DNA from: Ramlibacter pinisoli
GTDB taxonomy: Bacteria > Pseudomonadota > Gammaproteobacteria > Burkholderiales > Burkholderiaceae_C
DNA: 64,000 nucleotides
Direction of reading: 5' to 3'
Assembly: GCF_009758015.1 (NCBI RefSeq)
Contig: NZ_WSEL01000003.1
Span: 1,054,001-1,118,000 of the forward strand
Part shown: positions 25,057 through 33,418 of the stretch, in pieces
Layout: the number at the start of each line of letters is the position of its first letter
How positions within the stretch are numbered: position 1 is the stretch's first letter
Program-made: the position numbers and the translations under genes
The notes under the pieces: generated by a model
Databases searched by the model: none
Told to the model about the DNA's origin: nothing
What the model saw: only the letters and a program-made list of their open reading frames with translations

Positions 25057-26625
25057 TTACCAGCGCGTGACGAATTGCCTCAGTTGCAAGCCTGCGGCCC
25101 AGAGCGCGGCGAAGTAGATGGCGGCGGCGGCGACCAGCAGCCCGGCCAGCAGGGCCGCGCGGTGCAGCGGCTCGGCGCGCAGCCCGATCCAGGAGAAGCT
25201 GCTCGCGCCCCAGAGGAGGAACAGCGTGAGCAGCACGGTGGCGGCGACCACCTGCAGCAGGAAGCGCCACCAGCCCGGCGAGGGCGTCCAGCTGCCGCGC
25301 CGACGCAAGCCCAGCAGCAACCAGCCCGCATTGAGCAACGCGCCCAGGCCGATCGACAGCGCCAGTCCGGCATGGCGGAACAGCGGCACGAACGCAAGAT
25401 TCATCAGTTGCGTGAGAACCAGCACGGCCACGGCGATGCGCACGGGCGTCTTCATGTCCTGGCTGGCATAGAAACCCGGTGCCAGCACCTTGATGCCGAC
25501 CAGCCCCATCAGGCCGACGCCGTAGGCACCGAGGGCGACGGACACCTGCAGGACGTCGGCGTCGCGGAAGGCACCGTAGTGGAACAGGGTCGCCACCAGC
25601 GGCTGCGCGAAGACCAGCAGCGCGACCGACGCCGGCATGGCCAGCAGCACCACCAGCCGCAGCCCCCAGTCGAGCATGGCCGAGTAGCGATCGGCGTCGC
25701 CGGCCCCACGCGCCGACGCGAGCTGGGGCATGAGCACCACGCCGAGCGCGACGCCCAGCATGGCGGTCGGGAACTCCATCAGCCGGTCGGCATAGAACAG
25801 CCAGGTGACGCTGCCGCTGGGCAGGTGCGAGGCGATCTGGGTGTTGATCAGCAGCGAGATCTGGGCGACGCTGACGCCCAGCAGCGCCGGGCCCATCATG
25901 CCGACGATCTGGCGCACGCCGGGATCGGCCCAGGCGGCCTTCAACCGCGACCAGGTGAGCCCGATGTGCGGCAGCAGGCCGATGCGGCGCAGCGCCGGCA
26001 CTTGCACGGCGAGTTGCAGGACACCGCCGACCATCACGCCGCCCGCCATGGCGTAGATCGGCTCGATGCCCAGCGACCGGAACCAGGGTGCGCCGAACCA
26101 GGCGGCGAGGATCATCGCCAGGTTCAGCAGCACGGGCGTCGCGGCCGGCACGGCAAAACGTTTCCAGGTGTTGAGGATGCCGGCCGACAGCGCCACCAGC
26201 GACATGAAGCCGATGTAGGGGAACATCCAGCGCGTCATGACGACGCCGGCCTCGAACGCGCGCGGCTCCTGCTGCAGGCCGCTGGCCAGCGCATAGACCA
26301 GCAGCGGCGCGGCCAGCACTCCCAGCGCGCAGGTGGCCAGGAGCACCCAGGCCAGCACGGTGGCCACGTGGTCGACCAGGACCCGGGTGACCTCCTCGCC
26401 GCGCTGCTCGCGGGTGTGCGCCAGCGCCGGCACGAAGGCCTGGCTGAAGGCTCCCTCGCCGAACAGGCGCCGGAACAGGTTGGGGATGCGGAACGCGACG
26501 TTGAACGCGTCGGTCAGCGCGCTGGCACCGAAGAAGGCGGCCATCAGCAGGTCGCGCAGGAGCCCGGTGATGCGAGAGGCCAGCGTCAGCGCGGAGACCG
26601 TGGAAGCGGCTTTGAACAGGCTCAC
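25057..26625 (-). CDS. murJ: Lipid II flippase MurJ (MviN)
   Basis: A 522-residue membrane protein with about 14 transmembrane segments that flips lipid II across the inner membrane for peptidoglycan assembly. The N-terminal signature [19 protein letters not shown] (residues 18-36) and [18 protein letters not shown] (49-66) are typical. The start codon is GTG (26623-26625). It is divergent from rpsT with a 96-base gap, an arrangement common in betaproteobacteria. Confidence 0.95.
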   Translation of the reverse strand: MSLFKAASTVSALTLASRITGLLRDLLMAAFFGASALTDAFNVAFRIPNLFRRLFGEGAFSQAFVPALAHTREQRGEEVTRVLVDHVATVLAWVLLATCALGVLAAPLLVYALASGLQQEPRAFEAGVVMTRWMFPYIGFMSLVALSAGILNTWKRFAVPAATPVLLNLAMILAAWFGAPWFRSLGIEPIYAMAGGVMVGGVLQLAVQVPALRRIGLLPHIGLTWSRLKAAWADPGVRQIVGMMGPALLGVSVAQISLLINTQIASHLPSGSVTWLFYADRLMEFPTAMLGVALGVVLMPQLASARGAGDADRYSAMLDWGLRLVVLLAMPASVALLVFAQPLVATLFHYGAFRDADVLQVSVALGAYGVGLMGLVGIKVLAPGFYASQDMKTPVRIAVAVLVLTQLMNLAFVPLFRHAGLALSIGLGALLNAGWLLLGLRRRGSWTPSPGWWRFLLQVVAATVLLTLFLLWGASSFSWIGLRAEPLHRAALLAGLLVAAAAIYFAALWAAGLQLRQFVTRW

Positions 26626-26670
26626 CGTCCGAGTGTAAGCGGCTCAGCCAGCCGAGCCTGCCCGATCGCT

Positions 26671-26676
26671 TACAAT
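26671..26676 (+). promoter_or_regulatory. -10 element of the rpsT promoter
   Basis: TACAAT, 45 bases before the rpsT start, preceded by TCGCT. A good -35 is not evident at 17 bases. Transcription would start near 26683. Confidence 0.5.
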
Positions 26677-26721
26677 GGAGGGCTTTGCTGGCATCATCCT
26701 CGAACACCTAAGGAACACACC

Positions 26722-27030
26722 ATGGCATCTGCCAAACCCAAGAAGAAGAACCCGCGCCTGGCGTCGGGCCGCAAACGCGCCCGCCAGGACGTCAAGCTGA
26801 ACGCCGCGAACACCTCGCTGCGCTCGAAGTACCGCACCGCCGTGAAGAACGTCGAGAAGGCCGTCGCCGCTGGCGACAAGGCCAAGGCGACCGACCTCTT
26901 CGCGAAGGCCCAGAGCATCGTCGACATCGTCGCCGACAAGGGCATCTTCCACAAGAACAAGGCCTCGCGCGACAAGAGCCGCCTCGCGGCAAAGGTCAAG
27001 TCGCTGGCCACGGCGCAAGCCGCCGCCTGA
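26722..27030 (+). CDS. rpsT: 30S ribosomal protein S20
   Basis: A 102-residue basic protein of the small ribosomal subunit, binding 16S rRNA near the base of the body. The start [21 protein letters not shown] is typical of the betaproteobacterial form, and the protein is mostly helical with many Lys/Ala. Slightly longer than the enterobacterial S20 (87 residues). An AAGGA ribosome site precedes the ATG. It is followed by a terminator at 27099, so it is a single-gene unit. Confidence 0.97.
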   Translation: MASAKPKKKNPRLASGRKRARQDVKLNAANTSLRSKYRTAVKNVEKAVAAGDKAKATDLFAKAQSIVDIVADKGIFHKNKASRDKSRLAAKVKSLATAQAAA

Positions 27031-27098
27031 CCTCCGGGTCACCCGCCCGGGCTTCCCCGAAGCCCGCCGTTTGAACCGGGTGCGCTGCCAGCAAAAGT

Positions 27099-27126
27099 GA
27101 AAAACCGCCTTCGGGCGGTTTTTTCA
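27099..27126. terminator. Bidirectional intrinsic terminator between rpsT and the DUF3579 gene
   Basis: AAAAACCGCC-TTCG-GGCGGTTTTTT: a six-to-ten-base-pair stem with a TTCG tetraloop and A/T runs on both sides. It can stop rpsT (plus) and the convergent DUF3579 gene (minus). Confidence 0.93.
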
Positions 27127-27171
27127 TTGGTGGGGATGCGAGGCCGGGATGAGGCGGCCGGCCCTGGACGC

Positions 27172-27468
27172 TCAGCCTTCGATGTCGCGCACCTGCAGGT
27201 CGTTGTCGCGGGCGAAGTTCATCACGAAATCCCAGGCCATGACGTCGTGGGCGCGCAGGTCGCTGTGGACCACGACGGCCTTCACGCCCTCGGCGGTGCG
27301 CGGCACGCACCAGGGGGAATAGCTGAGGTGGCTGCCGGGCTGCGCGCCGCCCGGCCGGAACGGGCTCATCACGCCCGCCAGCCGCTCGGCCCAATCGCTC
27401 GGCCGGAAGGTGCGGCCATCACGGGTGATGCCCAGGATGAGGATTTCTCTGGTGCTGCTGGAGACCAT
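27172..27468 (-). CDS. DUF3579 protein
   Basis: A 98-residue cytosolic protein of the DUF3579 family, typical of betaproteobacteria. It has EILILGITRDGRTFRPSDWAERL near the N-terminus and VKAVVVHSDLR in the middle; the end is RDNDLQVRDIEG. Its function is not known. The start is the ATG at 27466-27468. Its upstream region carries the perfect palindrome TCTTATATAAGA directly before a TAGAAT -10, suggesting repression by the GntR protein encoded at 50158 or a relative. It is divergent from argD. Confidence 0.8.
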   Translation of the reverse strand: MVSSSTREILILGITRDGRTFRPSDWAERLAGVMSPFRPGGAQPGSHLSYSPWCVPRTAEGVKAVVVHSDLRAHDVMAWDFVMNFARDNDLQVRDIEG

Positions 27469-27533
27469 TCGGTGCTGGTGTGGGAGAGCATTGCAGCCGG
27501 GGATCGCCCATGCTGCATTGCACAAGTATTCTA

Positions 27534-27545
27534 TCTTATATAAGA
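27534..27545. promoter_or_regulatory. TCTTATATAAGA palindrome upstream of the DUF3579 gene
   Basis: A perfect 12-bp palindrome, identical to the one between mdh and gntR at 50113. On the minus strand TAGAAT follows directly, so the site overlaps the spacer of the DUF3579 promoter. Likely GntR-family operator (inference). Confidence 0.6.
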
Positions 27546-27636
27546 GTTGAGCCAGCCTTCCCCGCCGCGGCCGCACCCTGCCCCGCTTCATCGCAGTGAT
27601 GCGCAATCGTCAACCAGGCAGGGCAGGCGGTGTGCC

Positions 27637-27642
27637 TAGAAT
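27637..27642 (+). promoter_or_regulatory. -10 element upstream of argD
   Basis: TAGAAT followed by CGG, with no strong -35 at 17 bases. If used, the transcript would begin about five bases before the hairpin at 27653. Confidence 0.35.
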
Positions 27643-27652
27643 CGGCCCTCAA

Positions 27653-27680
27653 CGGCTCACGCGTTGAGCCGATTTTTTTT
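27653..27680 (+). terminator. Terminator-like hairpin in the argD leader
   Basis: Seven-base-pair stem CGGCTCA/TGAGCCG, loop CGCGT, then GA and eight T (27673-27680). It has a T-run only on the plus strand, so it reads toward argD and no plus-strand gene lies upstream. It is 44 bases before the argD start, where it could act as an attenuator or end a short leader RNA. Confidence 0.65.
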
Positions 27681-27724
27681 CCCGCGCCGCATCCGACGGC
27701 GCGCAGCCCAAGGAGAAGCAGCCC

Positions 27725-28918
27725 ATGGCCCTGATCGAGCCCGCGTCGCCCCACGTGATGAACACCTACGGCCGCGTGCCCGTGGCCCTGTCGCACGGCC
27801 AGGGCGTGCGCGTGTGGGATGTCAACGGCAAGTCCTACCTCGACGCCCTGGCGGGCATCGCGGTCAACACGCTGGGCCACAACCACCCCCGGCTGGTGCC
27901 GGCCCTGCAGGACCAGGTGGCGAAGCTCATCCATTCGAGCAACTACTACCACGTGCCCGGGCAGGAGCAGCTGGCCGCCAAGCTCACGCAGCTGGCCGGC
28001 ATGACCAACGCCTTCTTCTGCTGCACCGGGCTGGAGGCCAACGAGGCCGCGATCAAGCTGGCACGCAAGTTCGGCCACGACAAGGGCATCGAGCGGCCGC
28101 AGATCGTGGTCTACGAGAAGGCTTTCCACGGCCGCAGCATCGCCACCCTGTCGGCCACCGGCAACGAGAAGGTGCAGAAGGGCTTCGGGCCGCTGGTCGA
28201 GGGCTTCATCCGGGTGCCGCTCAACGACATCGCCGCGCTGCGCGCCGCGACCCAGGGCAACAAGGACGTGGTGGCGGTGTTCTTCGAGACCATCCAGGGC
28301 GAGGGCGGCATCAACCCGATGCGCATCGACTACCTGCAGCAGGTTCGCAAGCTGTGCGACGAGAACGACTGGCTGCTGATGATCGACGAGGTGCAGTGCG
28401 GCATGGGCCGCACCGGCAAGTGGTTCGCCCACCAGTGGGCCGGCATCGTGCCGGACGTGATGCCGCTGGCCAAGGGCCTGGGTTCGGGCGTGCCGATCGG
28501 CGCGGTGGTGGCGGGCCCGCGCGCCGCCGGCATCTTCCAGCCCGGCAACCACGGCACCACCTTCGGCGGCAACCCGCTCGCCATGCGGGCGGGCATCGAG
28601 ACCATCCGCATCATGGAGGAGGACGGCCTGCTGGAGAACGCCGCCAGCATCGGCGGCTTCATCCGCGAGGCGCTGGCGCGCGAACTCGGCGGCCTGCCGG
28701 GCGTGCGGGAGATCCGCGGCCAGGGCCTGATGATCGGCATGGAGCTCGATCGCCCCTGCTCGGTGCTGGTGAACCGGGCCGCCGACGCCGGGCTGCTGAT
28801 CAGCGTCACCGCCGACACGGTGGTGCGCCTGCTGCCGCCCCTGATCTACACCCGCGCCGACGCCCAGGAGTGCCTGGACATCCTGGTCCCGCTGGTGAGG
28901 GCTTTCCTGGCGGAGTGA
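27725..28918 (+). CDS. argD: Acetylornithine aminotransferase
   Basis: A 397-residue PLP enzyme of arginine synthesis that transfers an amino group to N-acetylglutamate semialdehyde; it may also serve lysine synthesis. It has the class III aminotransferase pattern: LDALAGIAVNTLGHNHP, FFCCTGLEANEAAIKLAR, the PLP Asp221 in LMIDEVQCGMGRTG and the Schiff-base Lys250 (PLAKGLGSGVP). A good ribosome site (AAGGAGAA) precedes the ATG. The argF start is two bases after its stop. The leader hairpin at 27653 may regulate it. Confidence 0.93.
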   Translation: MALIEPASPHVMNTYGRVPVALSHGQGVRVWDVNGKSYLDALAGIAVNTLGHNHPRLVPALQDQVAKLIHSSNYYHVPGQEQLAAKLTQLAGMTNAFFCCTGLEANEAAIKLARKFGHDKGIERPQIVVYEKAFHGRSIATLSATGNEKVQKGFGPLVEGFIRVPLNDIAALRAATQGNKDVVAVFFETIQGEGGINPMRIDYLQQVRKLCDENDWLLMIDEVQCGMGRTGKWFAHQWAGIVPDVMPLAKGLGSGVPIGAVVAGPRAAGIFQPGNHGTTFGGNPLAMRAGIETIRIMEEDGLLENAASIGGFIREALARELGGLPGVREIRGQGLMIGMELDRPCSVLVNRAADAGLLISVTADTVVRLLPPLIYTRADAQECLDILVPLVRAFLAE

Positions 28919-28920
28919 CC

Positions 28921-29841
28921 ATGCCGATCCAGCACTACCTGCAGTTCACCGACCTCACGGCCGGCGAGTACGCCTGGCTGTTCGAGCGTGCGGCCGTCAT
29001 CAAGCGCAAGTTCAAGGCCTACGAGAAGTACCACCCGCTGGCCGACCGCACGCTGGCGATGATTTTCGAGAAGGCCTCGACCCGCACCCGGGTGAGCTTC
29101 GAGGCCGGCATGTACCAGCTGGGCGGCAGCGTGGTGCACCTGACCACCGGCGACAGCCAGCTGGGCCGCGCCGAGCCGATCGAGGACAGCGCCAAGGTGA
29201 TCAGCCGCATGGTCGACCTGGTGATGATCCGCACCTTCGGCCAGGACAAGATCGAGCGCTTCGCGGCGCACTCGCGCGTGCCGGTGATCAACGGCCTGAC
29301 CAACGAATTCCACCCCTGCCAGATCCTGGCCGACATCTTCACCTTCCAGGAGCACCGCGGCTCCATCCGGGGCAAGGTGGTCGCCTGGGTCGGCGACGGC
29401 AACAACATGGCCAACACCTGGCTGCAGGCCGCCGAGCTGCTGGGGTTCACCGTGCACCTGAGCACGCCCAGCGGCTACGAGGTCGACCAGGCGGTGGCCG
29501 GCGTGCGCAGCCGCGACAGCTACAAGGTGTTCAAGGACCCGATGGACGCCTGCCGCGGCGCCGACCTGGTGACCACCGACGTCTGGACCAGCATGGGCTA
29601 CGAGGCCGAGAACGAGGCCCGCCGCAAGGCCTTCGCCGACTGGTGCGTCGACGAGGACATGATGAAGGTGGCCCGCCCCGACGCCCTGTTCATGCACTGC
29701 CTGCCCGCCCACCGCGGCGAGGAAGTGGCCGCCGAGGTGATCGACGGCACCCAGTCGGTGGTGTGGGACGAGGCCGAGAACCGGATGCACGTGCAGAAGG
29801 CACTCATGGAGTACCTGCTGCTCGGCAAGGTGTCGGGCTGA
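28921..29841 (+). CDS. argF: Ornithine carbamoyltransferase
   Basis: A 306-residue enzyme forming citrulline from ornithine and carbamoyl phosphate. The carbamoyl-phosphate site STRTR is at 53-57, HPCQ at 131-134, and the ornithine loop HCLPAHRGEE at 259-268. Length is normal. It starts two bases after argD, forming an argDF operon, and is followed by the convergent Myb-like gene. Confidence 0.96.
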   Translation: MPIQHYLQFTDLTAGEYAWLFERAAVIKRKFKAYEKYHPLADRTLAMIFEKASTRTRVSFEAGMYQLGGSVVHLTTGDSQLGRAEPIEDSAKVISRMVDLVMIRTFGQDKIERFAAHSRVPVINGLTNEFHPCQILADIFTFQEHRGSIRGKVVAWVGDGNNMANTWLQAAELLGFTVHLSTPSGYEVDQAVAGVRSRDSYKVFKDPMDACRGADLVTTDVWTSMGYEAENEARRKAFADWCVDEDMMKVARPDALFMHCLPAHRGEEVAAEVIDGTQSVVWDEAENRMHVQKALMEYLLLGKVSG

Positions 29842-29853
29842 CGCCCGGCCGCT

Positions 29854-30240
29854 TCAGTGCGCCGGTGCCGGCCCCATGGGCACGCCCCCAGGTTCGAGCG
29901 GGATGGCGCCCAGCTTGACCAGCCGCGATTCGATGGCCCAGCGCGTGCGCCCCAGCGCGGCCGCCAGGGCCTTGGTGGGCGTGCCGGCGTCGAAGCCCAG
30001 GCGCAGTTGCTCGTCGTCTTCGGCGCTCCAGGGCTTGCCGGTGTTGGCGGGCCGCTCGCCGCGCGAGCGCCGCGGCGCCGGCGCATCGGCGGCCGCCTCC
30101 AGCGCCTGCGACACGGTGAACAGCGCACGGATGACGGGCGGCTCGTTGTACGGGCTGTCGGGGGGCATCACTTCCCCGGAGACGGGGTGGATGCCCTGCG
30201 CCAGCGTGTCGAGGATGGCGCGTGCGGTCTGCAATTCCAT
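29854..30240 (-). CDS. SANT/Myb-like helix-turn-helix protein
   Basis: A 128-residue protein. The N-terminal part (1-55) has a helical segment (ARAILDTLAQGIHPVSGE) and the C-terminal part (about 68-110) resembles a Myb/SANT-type helix-turn-helix: KPWSAEDDEQLRLGFDAGTPTKALAAALGRTRWAIESRLVKLG (given in short parts: WSAEDDEQLRLGF, ALGRTRWAIESRL). It may bind DNA and regulate itself, since an 18-bp perfect dyad lies 23 bases upstream of its start. An AAAGGAAT ribosome site precedes the ATG. No function is known. Confidence 0.7.
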   Translation of the reverse strand: MELQTARAILDTLAQGIHPVSGEVMPPDSPYNEPPVIRALFTVSQALEAAADAPAPRRSRGERPANTGKPWSAEDDEQLRLGFDAGTPTKALAAALGRTRWAIESRLVKLGAIPLEPGGVPMGPAPAH

Positions 30241-30262
30241 GGTCGATTCCTTTCACGAAAAG

Positions 30263-30280
30263 ACTGGATGGACATCCAGT
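30263..30280. promoter_or_regulatory. Perfect 18-bp dyad in the Myb-like/YkgJ divergent promoter
   Basis: ACTGGATG-GA-CATCCAGT, arms of eight bases with a two-base spacer. It lies between the start of the Myb-like gene (30240, minus) and the YkgJ gene (30318, plus). Candidate operator. Confidence 0.5.
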
Positions 30281-30317
30281 TTCCCCACAACGCGGCGCCT
30301 GGCGCGCCGTTGACAGC

Positions 30318-30641
30318 ATGAGCGAGCCACATCCCTGTCTTTCGTGCGGTGCCTGCTGCGCGAGCTACCGCGTCGACTTCGCCGTCTACGAACTCGACGA
30401 CATGGGCGGCCACGTGCCGGCCGGCCTGGCGGTCGAGGTGAACGGCAGCACCTGCCGCATGCGCGGCACCGACCACGTCCCCATCCGTTGCGCCGCGTTG
30501 CAGGGCAAGGTCGGCGAGAAGGCGTCCTGCGGCATCTACGAGTGGCGGCCGAATCCCTGCCGCGAGCTCGAGCCCGGCAGCCATGGCTGCGAGAAGGCGC
30601 GCGTGCGCCACGGGCTGCCGCCGTTGCCGCCGGTGATCTAG
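30318..30641 (+). CDS. YkgJ-type zinc/iron-chelating cysteine-cluster protein
   Basis: A 107-residue protein of the YkgJ (CxxCxxCC) family. The N-terminal cluster is Cys7, Cys10, Cys13 and Cys14 (PCLSCGACC), with further conserved Cys46, Cys58, Cys71 and Cys81/91. The pattern fits binding of a zinc or iron-sulfur centre. Role not established. The ATG at 30318 is preferred; it is divergent from the Myb-like gene and 72 bases before kynB. Confidence 0.87.
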   Translation: MSEPHPCLSCGACCASYRVDFAVYELDDMGGHVPAGLAVEVNGSTCRMRGTDHVPIRCAALQGKVGEKASCGIYEWRPNPCRELEPGSHGCEKARVRHGLPPLPPVI

Positions 30642-30713
30642 CCAGCGGGGAAATTTCGGCGGTGTTGGTGGCAACCGACACCACGCGCTTTTTTCGCGCG
30701 CCACACTCGCCGC

Positions 30714-31340
30714 ATGGAGCACCTCTGGGACATCTCGCCGCCGGTGCATGCGCAGTCGCCGGTGTTCCCCGGCGACACGCAGTACGCGCAGCAATGGTCC
30801 GCGCGCATCGGCCCCGGCTGCCCGGTCAACGTGAGCAGCATCACCACCACGCCGCACGTGGGCGCCCATGCCGACGCCCCGCTGCACTACGACCCGCACG
30901 GTGAGCCGATCGGCGCCGTCGACCTCGGGGCCTACCTGGGTCCGTGCCGCGTGATCCACGCCATCGGCCGCGGCCCCCTGGTCCGGTGGGACGACCTGGC
31001 GCACGCCACCGACGGCCTGCCGGCGCGCGTGCTGGTGCGCACCTACGAGCGCATGCCGGTCGACCGCTGGGATCCGGAGCTGGCCGCCTTCGACGCCGCC
31101 ACCATCGAGCGGCTGGCCGACGCCGGCGTGCGGCTGGTCGGCATCGACACGGCCAGCATCGACCCCGCCGCCAGCAAGGACCTGCCCAGCCACCAGGCGG
31201 TCCGCCGCCGCGGCCTGCGCGTGCTGGAGAACCTGGTGCTCGACGACGTGCCCGAAGGCGACTACGAACTCATCGCCCTGCCCCTCAAATGGATGACCGC
31301 CGACGCCTCGCCCGTGCGCGCCGTGCTGCGCCGGCCATGA
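30714..31340 (+). CDS. kynB: Kynurenine formamidase
   Basis: A 208-residue metal-dependent hydrolase that converts N-formylkynurenine to kynurenine. The cyclase-fold metal site His48, His52, Asp54 ([12 protein letters not shown]) and the C-terminal [17 protein letters not shown] are typical. Length is the same as known KynB proteins (about 208). It overlaps kynU by four bases (ATGA). The 30714 start is only 72 bases after the YkgJ gene; no operator is obvious. Confidence 0.95.
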   Translation: MEHLWDISPPVHAQSPVFPGDTQYAQQWSARIGPGCPVNVSSITTTPHVGAHADAPLHYDPHGEPIGAVDLGAYLGPCRVIHAIGRGPLVRWDDLAHATDGLPARVLVRTYERMPVDRWDPELAAFDAATIERLADAGVRLVGIDTASIDPAASKDLPSHQAVRRRGLRVLENLVLDDVPEGDYELIALPLKWMTADASPVRAVLRRP

Positions 31341-32593
31341 CCAGCCTGCAGGACTGCCGCGCGCTCGACGCCGTCGACCCGCTGCGCCCCCTGCGCGACC
31401 TGTTCGCGCTGCCCGCGGGCGTGATCTACCTGGACGGCAACTCGCTCGGTCCCCTGCCCCGCGCCACGGCGGCCCGCGTCGCCCGCGCGGTGCAGGACGA
31501 ATGGGGCGAGGGCCTGATCCGGTCCTGGAACAGCGCCGGCTGGTTCGAGCTGCCGGCCCGCATCGGCGACCGCATCGCGCCCTGGATCGGCGCGGCCGCC
31601 GGCGAGGTGGTGGCCACCGACACCACCTCGGTCAACCTGTACAAGGTGCTGAGCGCCGCCCTCACGCTGGCCGCCCAGGACGCGCCCAGGCGCCGGGTGG
31701 TGGTGAGCGAGCGCAGCAACTTCCCGACCGACCTGTACATCGCCCAGGCGCTGTGCCGCGAGCGCGGCTGCGAACTGCGCCTGGTCGAGGCGGAGGGGAT
31801 CGCCGCCGCGCTGGACGCCGGCGTGGCCGTCCTGCTGCTGACGCACGTCAACTACCGCACCGGCGCCATGCACGCCATGGCCGACGTCACGGCCCGGGCC
31901 CACGCGGCCGGCGCGCTGGCCATCTGGGACCTGGCCCACAGCGCCGGCGCGGTGCCGGTGGACCTGCACGCGGCCGACGCCGACTTCGCCATCGGCTGCG
32001 GCTACAAGTACCTCAACGGCGGCCCGGGCGCACCGGCCTTCGCCTGGGTCCATCCGCGCCATGCCGACCGCTTCTGGCAACCGCTGGCCGGCTGGTGGGG
32101 CCACGAGGCGCCGTTCGCCTTCACGCCCGAGTACCGGCCGGCGCCGGGCATTGCGCGCTACCTGTGCGGCACGCAGCCGGTGCTGAGCATGACGGCGCTC
32201 GGCTGCGGCCTCGAGACGCTGGAGGCCAGCCTGCCGCTCGGCGGGATGGCGGCGCTGCGCCGCAAGTCGCTCGCGCTCACCGACCTGTTCATCGCGCTGG
32301 TGGAGCAGCGCTGCGCCGGTGCGGGCCTGCGCCTGGTGACGCCGCGCGGGCACGCCGACCGCGGCTCGCAGGTGTGCCTGGCCCGCGACACCGGGGCCTA
32401 CGCGCTGGTGCAGGCGCTGATCGCGCGCGGCGTCATCGGCGACTACCGCGCGCCCGACATCCTGCGCTTCGGCTTCACGCCGCTGTACCTGGGCTTCGAG
32501 GACGTGTGGCAGGCGGTCGAGCACCTGCGCGAGGTGCTCGCAACCGGCGAGTGGCAGCGCGAGGAATTCAACCGCCAGCAGGCCGTGACATGA
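31337..32593 (+). CDS. kynU: Kynureninase
   Basis: A 418-residue PLP enzyme that splits kynurenine into anthranilate and alanine. Hallmarks: [13 protein letters not shown] (31-43), the PLP-binding Asp198 with His201 ([14 protein letters not shown]), and the Schiff-base Lys224 in [12 protein letters not shown]. It is in a tight operon, overlapping kynB and kynA by four bases each, so the whole anthranilate branch is translated together. Confidence 0.96.
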   Translation: MTSLQDCRALDAVDPLRPLRDLFALPAGVIYLDGNSLGPLPRATAARVARAVQDEWGEGLIRSWNSAGWFELPARIGDRIAPWIGAAAGEVVATDTTSVNLYKVLSAALTLAAQDAPRRRVVVSERSNFPTDLYIAQALCRERGCELRLVEAEGIAAALDAGVAVLLLTHVNYRTGAMHAMADVTARAHAAGALAIWDLAHSAGAVPVDLHAADADFAIGCGYKYLNGGPGAPAFAWVHPRHADRFWQPLAGWWGHEAPFAFTPEYRPAPGIARYLCGTQPVLSMTALGCGLETLEASLPLGGMAALRRKSLALTDLFIALVEQRCAGAGLRLVTPRGHADRGSQVCLARDTGAYALVQALIARGVIGDYRAPDILRFGFTPLYLGFEDVWQAVEHLREVLATGEWQREEFNRQQAVT

Positions 32594-33417
32594 GCAACCC
32601 GCACGACCACGGCGCGAAGCTGGACTTCAGCGCCTCCATGAGCTACAGCGACTACCTGCAGCTGGACGCCATCCTCGGGGCGCAGAAGCCGCTCTCGCCC
32701 GACCACAACGAGATGCTGTTCATCATCCAGCACCAGACCAGCGAGCTGTGGATGAAGCTGATGCTGCACGAGCTGCGCGCCGCCATCGAGGCGGTGGCGA
32801 ACGACCGGCTGGGCAGTGCCTTCAAGATGCTGGCCCGCGTCTCGCGCATCATGGAGCAGCTGGTGCATGCGTGGGACGTGCTGGCCACCATGACGCCGCC
32901 CGAGTACAGCGCCATCCGGCCCTACCTCGCCAGCTCCAGCGGATTCCAGAGCGCCCAGTACCGCTGCATCGAGTTCGCGCTGGGCAACAAGAACCCGGCC
33001 ATGCTCAAGCCGCACGAGCACCGCCCCGACCTGCTGGCACAGGTGCAGGCGGCGTTCGAGGCCCCCTCGCTGCACGACGAGGCCCTGCGGCTGCTGGCGC
33101 GGCGCGGACTGCCCGTCCCGCCGGACTGCGTGGAGCGCGACTGGACGCAACGCCGCCCGGAGAGCCGCGAGGTCGAGCAGGCCTGGCTGGTCGTCTACCG
33201 CGATCCCGAGACCTACTGGGACCTGTACCAGCTCGCCGAGGAACTGGTGGACCTGGAAGACGCGTTCCGGCTCTGGCGCTTCCGCCACGTCACCACGGTG
33301 GAACGCATCATCGGCTTCAAGCGCGGCACCGGCGGCACCGGGGGCGTGCCCTACCTGCGCCAGATGCTCGACGTGGTGCTGTTCCCCGAGATCTGGCGGC
33401 TGCGCACCGACCTGTGA
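32590..33417 (+). CDS. kynA: Tryptophan 2,3-dioxygenase
   Basis: A 275-residue haem enzyme, first step of tryptophan degradation, giving N-formylkynurenine. Features: the substrate/haem pocket [14 protein letters not shown] (His48), the axial haem ligand His233 ([15 protein letters not shown]) and [11 protein letters not shown] (247-257). Length is normal for bacterial KynA. Last gene of the kynBUA operon; the next gene is a convergent flavoprotein monooxygenase whose stop lies two bases beyond. Confidence 0.96.
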   Translation: MSNPHDHGAKLDFSASMSYSDYLQLDAILGAQKPLSPDHNEMLFIIQHQTSELWMKLMLHELRAAIEAVANDRLGSAFKMLARVSRIMEQLVHAWDVLATMTPPEYSAIRPYLASSSGFQSAQYRCIEFALGNKNPAMLKPHEHRPDLLAQVQAAFEAPSLHDEALRLLARRGLPVPPDCVERDWTQRRPESREVEQAWLVVYRDPETYWDLYQLAEELVDLEDAFRLWRFRHVTTVERIIGFKRGTGGTGGVPYLRQMLDVVLFPEIWRLRTDL

Positions 33418-33418
33418 C

